20,856 nt of DNA, from positions 1-20,856 of the forward strand of contig JAQUUB010000077.1 of NCBI GenBank assembly GCA_028694115.1. The letters are read 5' to 3'. Below the pieces are notes generated by a model. The model was not told the DNA's origin, ran no database searches, and worked only from the letters and a program-made list of their open reading frames with translations. Source of the stretch: Lachnospiraceae bacterium (lineage in GTDB: Bacteria; Bacillota_A; Clostridia; Lachnospirales; Lachnospiraceae). Below are positions 15,707-20,856 of the stretch, in pieces (the stretch's first letter is position 1; each line of letters opens with the position of its first letter). Made by a program: the position numbers and the translations under genes.

Positions 15707-16098
15707 TAAAATTTTTCGACTTCTGGTTCATGTGTAAATGAAGAATATGTAGCTGTAGCATCTTTAAAATAAAGTACCTGTGTGTTACCATCTTCTGCTG
15801 AATACATTTTCTGTAGCGAAGGATATGCATCCAACATAGATTGACGTGCTTCCTGTCTGTCATCCTCAACAAGTGTACCTGCTAAACGTAACCATTCTCC
15901 ATTCTTAAATGCACAAATTTCAGCTTTAGGATTAACGGAAAGTTGCTTTGATACATCCTTCACTTTTCCTGTCTGAATATATATCTTTTCTTCAAAAATA
16001 TGTGCTGTTCCAAACGGTCTTACCCTTGGCTGATCACCTTCAACAGTTGCAAGATAATATGTTTGTGCTTCTTTCAAAAATTGTAATGCTCTTTCCAT
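15706..16098 (-). CDS. Pyridoxamine 5'-phosphate oxidase-like flavoprotein
   Basis: A 130-residue split-barrel protein of the PNPOx-like superfamily, which binds FMN or related cofactors; the substrate is unknown. YYLATVEGDQPRVRPFG (14-30) is the flavin phosphate-binding strand pair, followed by KIYIQTGKVKDVSKQL (38-53) and EICAFKNGEWLRLAGTLV (60-77). The start at ATG 16096-16098 is set by GGAGG 8 bases upstream; a longer frame from 16158 lacks such a site. It lies 95 bases after the AlbA_2 gene. Confidence 0.87.
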   Translation of the reverse strand: MERALQFLKEAQTYYLATVEGDQPRVRPFGTAHIFEEKIYIQTGKVKDVSKQLSVNPKAEICAFKNGEWLRLAGTLVEDDRQEARQSMLDAYPSLQKMYSAEDGNTQVLYFKDATATYSSFTHEPEVEKF

Positions 16099-16146
16099 TG
16101 TTCTTTCCTCCATTTTTTCAAATCTATGATTTATGCTCCATAACCA

Positions 16147-16167
16147 TAAGGGGAACAATTCCCCTTA
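16147..16167. repeat. Short perfect hairpin between AlbA_2 and PNPOx genes
   Basis: TAAGGGGAA-CAA-TTCCCCTTA, 9-bp stem and 3-base loop, 27 bases beyond the AlbA_2 stop. On the minus strand no T run follows, so it may be an operator or mRNA end rather than a true terminator. Confidence 0.5.
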
Positions 16168-16193
16168 CTTTAATACTTCCGATGGTTAATCTA

Positions 16194-17633
16194 CTACTTC
16201 AAACGGTATTTTCTGGACTTCTTCTCTCCAACCGCTATAAGTAATTCCTTTTCAACCATTTTTCTAAGAAGGTTCTTAGACGCTGTATCCTTGATACCAC
16301 ATAATTCCTGTACCAACTTATTTGTAATAGTCTTATTTGATTGCAGGTACTCTATTATCTTATTTTCATTTACTGACATGGATTTATCGGCACTCTTTAT
16401 CGGCACTTTATCGGCACTTATCGGCACTTTATCGGCATTTATCGGCGTTTTATCGGCATCCTGGTCACGATATAGATTCACTCTAATATCCATGCCCATT
16501 TCGATAAATTCAGGTTCACGAATGCCGAACTCTTTGCAGCTCTTAATAATTCTAGGAATACCAGTTCCCCATTTTTCAATAATCTTCATTGCTGCAAATG
16601 CGTATGCGATTCCTCTATTTCTAGGCTTTGAACGTCCTTCTTTTATATCTTCAATTGTTAATCCACCAAACAGCATACCAGGAGAAGTAATCTCCAATCT
16701 GTCATCATACAATGCCACCTGTATATTTCCTTCATCCAAATAACTTCTATGGGTAACAGCATTACAAATCAACTCACGAATACAATCAGTTGGCAATTCA
16801 TAGCTATCTACTCGATATAATCCTCTGATTGTGGCTCCATAATGAATATTACGGAGTACAAACTGGTATGCTTCCTCTATTTGCTCATATATCGGACCAT
16901 CGTATTCTCTCTTGTCAATGAACTCACTTCTAGTATTTCCTTTGAATACAGCACACTGGATTCTTGCCTGTGGAAAATCATTTTCCGTCATAAGCACAAA
17001 AGCATTCGTTGGAAAAATCTCATCTTCCCGTTTTGTTAAAAGTCCCCATGATAAAAGATTACCTTTTGTTATATCTTTTACAATTCCACGTTCTTCATCA
17101 GTTTTGCACACAGCCAGTGCTCGTTCCTTCATAATCTGGCAGAGACCAGTGATTTCATCTTCCGTAACCGTCTTTCCAACGCAATACGTCTGATCAAAAT
17201 ATCTGTTTGAACCTTCGAATTCTAATTCTTTGAGTTGTGTACCGTCAACATGTCTGGAAGTTCCAGAAGTTCTAATGTAAGTTCCTTTTTCCTTGCCTTG
17301 TGAAGTAATATAATATGGACGCTGAGTACCAGGATATATCGTTGCGATAATAACCATTTTACCGTCTACATTTTGTAATATGACGTTTGGAATAACCTGT
17401 GGGGTACAACTATCACAAATTGCATTAGTAATGGCATCCACTGTCTGAAATGCAATATCTTCCGGAATTCCCTTAACAACTCTTGTATCATCCTCTACTC
17501 CAAAAATAATACTGCCACCACTACCATTTGCAAAAGCAACTACAGACTTCATATATTTATCTTTATTGCTTGGTAAAGACTCTTTAAATTCTACCGTCTT
17601 TGATTCACCTTTTAGCATTTCTTCTATTGTCAT
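16194..17633 (-). CDS. AlbA_2/Schlafen-like domain protein with ATPase-like and winged-helix regions
   Basis: A 479-residue protein of the family often annotated as a putative DNA-binding transcriptional regulator. The N-terminal AlbA_2 domain shows TVEFKESLP (13-21), VVAFANGSGGSIIFGVEDD (31-49) and YIRTSGTSRHVD (119-130). The middle part has GHKL ATPase-like blocks: CIRELICNAVTHRSY (284-298), DDRLEITSPGMLFGG (310-324) and EKWGTGIPRI (353-362). A repeat linker (392-418) joins it to a C-terminal winged helix (423-475). It probably binds nucleic acid and regulates nearby genes. The start ATG has GAGGAG 11 bases upstream and AAGAAG nearer. Confidence 0.83.
   Translation of the reverse strand: MTIEEMLKGESKTVEFKESLPSNKDKYMKSVVAFANGSGGSIIFGVEDDTRVVKGIPEDIAFQTVDAITNAICDSCTPQVIPNVILQNVDGKMVIIATIYPGTQRPYYITSQGKEKGTYIRTSGTSRHVDGTQLKELEFEGSNRYFDQTYCVGKTVTEDEITGLCQIMKERALAVCKTDEERGIVKDITKGNLLSWGLLTKREDEIFPTNAFVLMTENDFPQARIQCAVFKGNTRSEFIDKREYDGPIYEQIEEAYQFVLRNIHYGATIRGLYRVDSYELPTDCIRELICNAVTHRSYLDEGNIQVALYDDRLEITSPGMLFGGLTIEDIKEGRSKPRNRGIAYAFAAMKIIEKWGTGIPRIIKSCKEFGIREPEFIEMGMDIRVNLYRDQDADKTPINADKVPISADKVPIKSADKSMSVNENKIIEYLQSNKTITNKLVQELCGIKDTASKNLLRKMVEKELLIAVGEKKSRKYRLK
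16383..16459. repeat. Seven-copy 10/11-bp tandem repeat in the AlbA_2 linker
   Basis: ATCGGC recurs at 16386, 16399, 16410, 16420, 16431, 16441 and 16452. Unit length alternates between 10 and 11, so on the coding strand the same GCCGATA word is read in one frame as Ala-Asp-Lys and in the next as Val-Pro-Ile, giving a 7-residue ADKVPIS repeat per 21 bases. Confidence 0.9.
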
Positions 17634-17699
17634 GACTTCTTCATCTCCTCACTACAATTATTCTCTTGATTTTGCAAAAATATCCTGAGATCTGCAATT

Positions 17700-17909
17700 C
17701 TACCATTCTTTAGTTACCACCGATACATCATATTCTTCCATAAATGCATCCAAATCCTTGTCATTACGAATCAGCATGATTTCCTCGAATTTTCCTGACT
17801 TATCATCTTTGAATCCGGCAACACGTTCTCCATTACAAATACTTGCATGAATAACTGCATGTTTGCCTGTTTTGTCAAATTCTTCTTTCTGATGCTTTTT
17901 TCCAAACAT
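17700..17909 (-). CDS. Conserved small hypothetical protein
   Basis: A 69-residue protein starting MFGKKHQKEEFDKTGKHAV and containing IHASICNGERVAGFKDD and GKFEEIMLIRNDKDLDAFMEEY. Similar small proteins occur widely in clostridia, where databases sometimes call them aspartate dehydrogenase; at this length that label cannot be right. The start is chosen at ATG 17907-17909 with GGAG 7 bases upstream; a frame from 17945 has no such site. It precedes the AlbA_2 gene on the same strand. The function is unknown. Confidence 0.7.
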   Translation of the reverse strand: MFGKKHQKEEFDKTGKHAVIHASICNGERVAGFKDDKSGKFEEIMLIRNDKDLDAFMEEYDVSVVTKEW

Positions 17910-17958
17910 AGTATCTCTCCAATTCTTAGAAATCTTTACTGGCATTTAGGACACTTTC

Positions 17959-18090
17959 TTAGCCATACATCACAGCCATTATCTCACCGATAGAGCCAAC
18001 CAAATGTCCGTCTAGTGTGAAATGTCTACCTGGAAAGGACTCCTCCAAATCGCTTACGATATGGAGAAGTTCTAATATTTTTAGATATGC
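17959..18090 (-). pseudogene. Remnant of a DUF6998-like protein
   Basis: A 43-codon stretch without a usual start codon reads AYLKILELLHIVSDLEESF and then PGRHFTLDGHLVGSIGEIMA before a stop. The block FPGRxFTLDGHLVGSIGE is the N-terminal signature of a conserved family (DUF6998, from memory) often near restriction genes. The rest of the gene is gone. The gap 18091-18152 shows nothing else. Confidence 0.5.
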
Positions 18091-18152
18091 TTCTCCTCAC
18101 TTTTATCACACCATAAACTTAAGCTCTGTTCATTTTTAAGATTGTTTTCAAA

Positions 18153-18428
18153 TTATTTTTCTTCATCTTTCCACATATCCCTATATGCTTCAATATAAAA
18201 TTTAATACAATTCGGATATGTATACAAATATCTCCTGCCCACTCTTTTATACAAGACCAATATTTTTTCGTCGCAAGCAAAATCCAGTAAATAATCAAGC
18301 AAATGTGATAATTCATCTTCAGATACATTTCTGTTGCACACATCTTCAACCAACGGCAAACAAACTTCATATGCCTTCTGATTTAATTGATTTATCTGTT
18401 CTGCAATTTGAAATATACTTTCTTCCAT
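18153..18428 (-). CDS. Small hypothetical protein coupled to a RumA-like tail
   Basis: A 91-residue, mostly helical, acidic protein: MEESIFQIAEQINQLNQKAY at the start, then DELSHLLDYLLDFACDEKIL and a YLYTYPNCIKFYIEAYRDMW end. The start ATG (18426-18428) overlaps the preceding stop as TGATG, with GAGG about 7 bases upstream, so translation is probably coupled to the tail gene. No family is recognised. Confidence 0.62.
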   Translation of the reverse strand: MEESIFQIAEQINQLNQKAYEVCLPLVEDVCNRNVSEDELSHLLDYLLDFACDEKILVLYKRVGRRYLYTYPNCIKFYIEAYRDMWKDEEK

Positions 18429-18799
18429 CAAATCACCTCAAAGTATTTAAGTGCATCTTTTGTAGCTTCCACTTTTTCTTTTGGCAGATGCCTTTTGGGT
18501 TGCTTCAATTCATCTACCGCATTAGGGGCATCATACTTTGTTAATCCCAACGACCGTTTCACTTCTGCAATGTATGCAGTATGTACTTTAAACCCATAGT
18601 TTCTTTCCACATACTCTTGTATCATTTTATATGTGATTTTCGGTTTCGGTTGATATTTCTTTGCCCGGTCTGCAATTGCATCCAAAGGCATCTTCCCCTT
18701 ACCTTCTCCAAATTCCACTTTTACATCTATATGGCTATCAGGTGACTTGTGGGACAAAAGTACTACGGTCTCAACATGTTTATCGTTGTCCAAACTCAT
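18428..18799 (-). CDS. Free-standing RumA/RlmD tail protein (tail 4)
   Basis: A 123-residue frame. It opens with DKHVETVVLLS (6-16), the last strand of RumA/RlmD 23S rRNA uracil methyltransferases, then a linker. A second block, ITYKMIQEYVERNYGFKVHTAYIAEVKRSLGL (55-86), looks like a helix-turn-helix. A closing segment KQPKRHLPKEKVEATKDALKYF follows. In many clostridial genomes such tails are annotated as RumA although the methyltransferase domain is absent, as here. No clear ribosome site precedes the ATG. It lies 63 bases beyond RhuM copy 3 and is coupled to the 91-residue gene. Confidence 0.65.
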   Translation of the reverse strand: MSLDNDKHVETVVLLSHKSPDSHIDVKVEFGEGKGKMPLDAIADRAKKYQPKPKITYKMIQEYVERNYGFKVHTAYIAEVKRSLGLTKYDAPNAVDELKQPKRHLPKEKVEATKDALKYFEVI

Positions 18800-18862
18800 A
18801 TTTGCACTAGTATCTAAAAAACTCTCTTTAATTTTTCATCTACATACAAAGACATTTCTCTT

Positions 18863-19882
18863 TCAATTCTTACCATTCTTTTTCACAGTGCTATGAATAT
18901 TTTTAATACTTTCCAAATATTCCTCTTCAACTGGCGACAGGTTTTGCACCTGATATTTTCTATATTCTTCTGTTGCTCTCTCGATTGCCTGTGTATGACT
19001 AATCGTTCCAGCTCCCTGCAACACTTTTTCACCTGTAGTTTTTAAAACATTGTCAAGATGCTCTACATAATCTGCCATATACATGGGATTATGACGAATC
19101 GCCTGAATTTCTGCAAAATCAAAGTATCCTGATACAATGTTATTTAAAATTTTCAATTCCTCAGCATTAAGGTAATTCTTTGCAATACTTATGTCTTTTA
19201 ATACAGGAAAGTCCCCCGAAAAACTCTTTAATCCCATAAAAGGCTGGCTTGCATCTGCACGCTCATATATAACCTCTGCTGCTGTATGTCCATGTGCCGC
19301 ATAATGCAATTTATTTTGTACCATTTTGAAAAATGCAATGGATTCACTGCTCTTGGGAGTATAATCAACACTTGTCGCATACAAATCAAGTACCTGCCGG
19401 TACATAACCTTTTCAGATGACCGAATATCCCGTATACGATTTAATAATTCTTTCCAATAATTTCCGCCTCCCAGATTTTTCAATCTTTCATCGTCCATCG
19501 TGAATCCTTTTATCATATACTCTTTTAGGCGTTCTGTAGCCCAACGACGAAAATTTGTAGCAATTTTAGATTTCACTCTATATCCAAGAGAAATAATCAT
19601 ATCAAGATTATAATGGATTGTATTATATTTTTTCCCATCAGCCCCAGTTGTTCGGAATTTCCGAACAACTGAATTTTCTTCTAACTCTTCCTCTTCAAAA
19701 ATGTGTTTAATATGTTCACTGATATTAGATTTACTGGTTTGATAAAGCTCGCATAATTGTGCCTGTGTAAGCCAAACAGTCTCATTTTCAAATTTAACAT
19801 CAATTTTTGTATGTCCGTCTTCTGTTTGATATATAAGGATTTCGTTCTCCACAGTATGTAATCCGTCTTCTGATCTTTTCAT
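18863..19882 (-). CDS. RhuM-family protein, copy 3
   Basis: An intact RhuM protein of 339 residues, closer in sequence to pseudogene copy 2 than to copy 1 in its middle part. The helix-turn-helix WLTQAQLCELYQTSKSNISEHI is at 37-58. The core block HYNLDMIISLGYRVKSKIATNFRRW follows at 90-114, then RIRDIRSSEKVMYRQVLDLYATSVDY, VQNKLHYAAHGHTAAEVIYERAD and SIAKNYLNAEELKILNNIVSGYFDFAEIQA. The start ATG 19880-19882 is preferred over an upstream in-frame TTG (19904-19906) because AGGACGGTGA lies before it. A perfect palindrome covers codons 71-79. A RumA-like tail gene follows. The molecular function is unknown. Confidence 0.87.
   Translation of the reverse strand: MKRSEDGLHTVENEILIYQTEDGHTKIDVKFENETVWLTQAQLCELYQTSKSNISEHIKHIFEEEELEENSVVRKFRTTGADGKKYNTIHYNLDMIISLGYRVKSKIATNFRRWATERLKEYMIKGFTMDDERLKNLGGGNYWKELLNRIRDIRSSEKVMYRQVLDLYATSVDYTPKSSESIAFFKMVQNKLHYAAHGHTAAEVIYERADASQPFMGLKSFSGDFPVLKDISIAKNYLNAEELKILNNIVSGYFDFAEIQAIRHNPMYMADYVEHLDNVLKTTGEKVLQGAGTISHTQAIERATEEYRKYQVQNLSPVEEEYLESIKNIHSTVKKNGKN
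19645..19671. repeat. Perfect 13-bp-arm palindrome inside RhuM copy 3
   Basis: Left arm CAGTTGTTCGGAA (19645-19657), one central base, and its exact reverse complement (19659-19671), over the codons for SVVRKFRTT on the minus strand. The central base is again in the Lys codon before Phe. Confidence 0.92.
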
Positions 19883-19948
19883 TTTTTCACCGTCCTGTCG
19901 TTCCAAACAATCAATTAATTTTTCTCTAAAAAATAAAGTGTAAAATGG

Positions 19949-20638
19949 TTATTTCCCACGTTGTTTTCTATACATGATACTGTAATACTTTCCATTTAAC
20001 TCTTGAGATATTTCACGAACAAGTTTTTGCTCCAAGCTCGTTATTTCACAAAAAGCAATAGGTTTTCCCATTTCATCGTAGTCAGTTGGAATACTTTTTT
20101 CATCCCGATATAGTAAATACTGCTCTAATTGTTCGACAAACATTTCCATTACAGTTTCGTTTTTCCCACTACCATCAAAATACCATCTAAAATGCCAGAC
20201 ATGCTTATTAACCTCTTGGTTGAATCTGAGAATAGGACGATATATTTTTTCATATATATATTTTCTTTCTCCAGTTATCTTCTCAGCAAAGAAGTCCATA
20301 TTTCCATAATCGGCATCCCATGCTGATTTATCAAGGTCGTGATAATCTAAATAAAATTTCATTTTCTCTTCCAAAGACATACTGTCTTGATATTTATTCA
20401 AGACATGAAGAAGATTTTTACAATGGTACACGAAGTTTTCAAGAGTAGAACGTTTTTCATGAAAATAAGTAATGAGAGATGTAAGGGCGGATAGTAATGC
20501 ACTTCCGAAAACAGCAAGGCAAATATTTATCCAAAAATCCAATTTATTACCAACAAAATAATGTAATAATAAACAAATTGAAAGTGAGAGAAATGAAATA
20601 CTTCCACAAATCCAAGTTAGCCTTTTATAAGGTCGCAT
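19949..20638 (-). CDS. Two-helix membrane protein of unknown function
   Basis: A 229-residue protein with two hydrophobic helices at about 8-29 (LTWICGSISFLSLSICLLLHYF) and 35-59 (FWINICLAVFGSALLSALTSLITYF), then a charged, mostly helical cytoplasmic part rich in Tyr and Trp (KFYLDYHDLDKSAWDADY, HVWHFRWYFDGSGKN). The start ATG 20636-20638 has AAGGGGG 10 bases upstream. It is 66 bases before RhuM copy 3 on the same strand. Two-helix membrane proteins are common effectors in defence pairs, but no family was recognised, so this is only suggestive. Confidence 0.68.
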   Translation of the reverse strand: MRPYKRLTWICGSISFLSLSICLLLHYFVGNKLDFWINICLAVFGSALLSALTSLITYFHEKRSTLENFVYHCKNLLHVLNKYQDSMSLEEKMKFYLDYHDLDKSAWDADYGNMDFFAEKITGERKYIYEKIYRPILRFNQEVNKHVWHFRWYFDGSGKNETVMEMFVEQLEQYLLYRDEKSIPTDYDEMGKPIAFCEITSLEQKLVREISQELNGKYYSIMYRKQRGK

Positions 20639-20739
20639 ATCCGTTTTTCCCCCTTTAATAAAAATAGACACAAAAGATAAAATTTTATATAGTGCATTCG
20701 TATAGTTGTGTACCCTGAAATCATAATCAAGGTACTCGC

Positions 20740-20856
20740 TTAAATTTCTTCGTATGTTGCTCTATTCTCCACAGAAGTCAAATCCATTTCATCCATCTTA
20801 AGTTCTAACTCTATATGATGGTTGGATTTAAGTTTGGAAAGCAAACAAACAGTCTC
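20740..20856 (-). pseudogene. RumA/RlmD tail remnant 5 (continues past the window)
   Basis: The frame entering from the right edge reads ETVCLLSKLKSNHHIELELK, then MDEMDLTSVENRATYEEI and a stop. It matches the first part of tail 4 and ends exactly where the second, helix-turn-helix-like block should begin (ATYEEI against ITYKMI). The second block has thus been lost or displaced, with the membrane-protein gene now following. Whether a methyltransferase body lies beyond the edge cannot be seen. The gap 20639-20739 shows no other gene. Confidence 0.55.

Noticed and set aside
16383..16459. Tandem repeat as a CRISPR-like array
   Set aside because: Units are 10-11 bases without spacers and lie inside an open reading frame.
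17700..17909. Aspartate dehydrogenase label for the 69-residue protein
   Set aside because: Far too short and with no dinucleotide-binding motif.

Overview
The window is low-GC Firmicutes DNA, most likely from a gut clostridium of the Lachnospiraceae type. The grounds are AT-rich intergenic DNA, strong AGGAGG-like ribosome sites, the arsR-arsD order, and the style of the restriction, RhuM and RumA-tail genes. Nearly every gene lies on the minus strand, so the region reads from right to left. No rRNA, tRNA or CRISPR array was found. It looks like an accessory (defence or genomic-island) region with many broken genes.

Left end (1-900): the start of an arsenic-resistance operon, with arsR, a possible 13-codon cysteine-rich peptide, and arsD cut by the window edge. 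It has a clear sigma-A promoter. Next (911-5284) come an alpha/beta hydrolase, a GNAT acetyltransferase and a large SF1 helicase with a C-terminal restriction-like nuclease domain. A short remnant resembling the end of a YhcG/DUF1016 nuclease precedes the helicase. RhuM gene 1 (5285-6334) and an internally deleted DDE transposase (6543-7456, plus strand) follow.

Middle (7684-13560): a five-gene restriction-modification operon in the order excisionase-like HTH, DPPY-type amino-methyltransferase, C5-cytosine methyltransferase, McrB-like AAA+ motor, LlaJI-type nuclease. The genes overlap or sit close together. A good promoter precedes it, with a palindrome over the -10 and 10-bp-phased AT repeats upstream.

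Right part (13560-20856): a debris field. It holds RhuM gene 2 (a pseudogene) joined head to head with a 5'-truncated Fic gene, the N-terminal piece of a phage portal gene, a PNPOx-like flavoprotein, an AlbA_2/Schlafen-like regulator with an unusual two-frame repeat, two small conserved-looking proteins, a DUF6998-like remnant, RhuM gene 3, and a two-helix membrane protein.

Two patterns link the parts. First, each of the three RhuM genes carries a perfect palindrome (12- or 13-bp arms around one base) over the same Lys-Phe codons. The arm sequences differ between genes but pairing is intact in all three. Second, a short VETVVLL-type tail of the 23S rRNA uracil methyltransferase RumA/RlmD follows each RhuM gene directly. 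In all there are five such tails, one of them at the right edge. This suggests repeated insertion and decay at a rum-like 3' end, with RhuM as the recurring neighbour.
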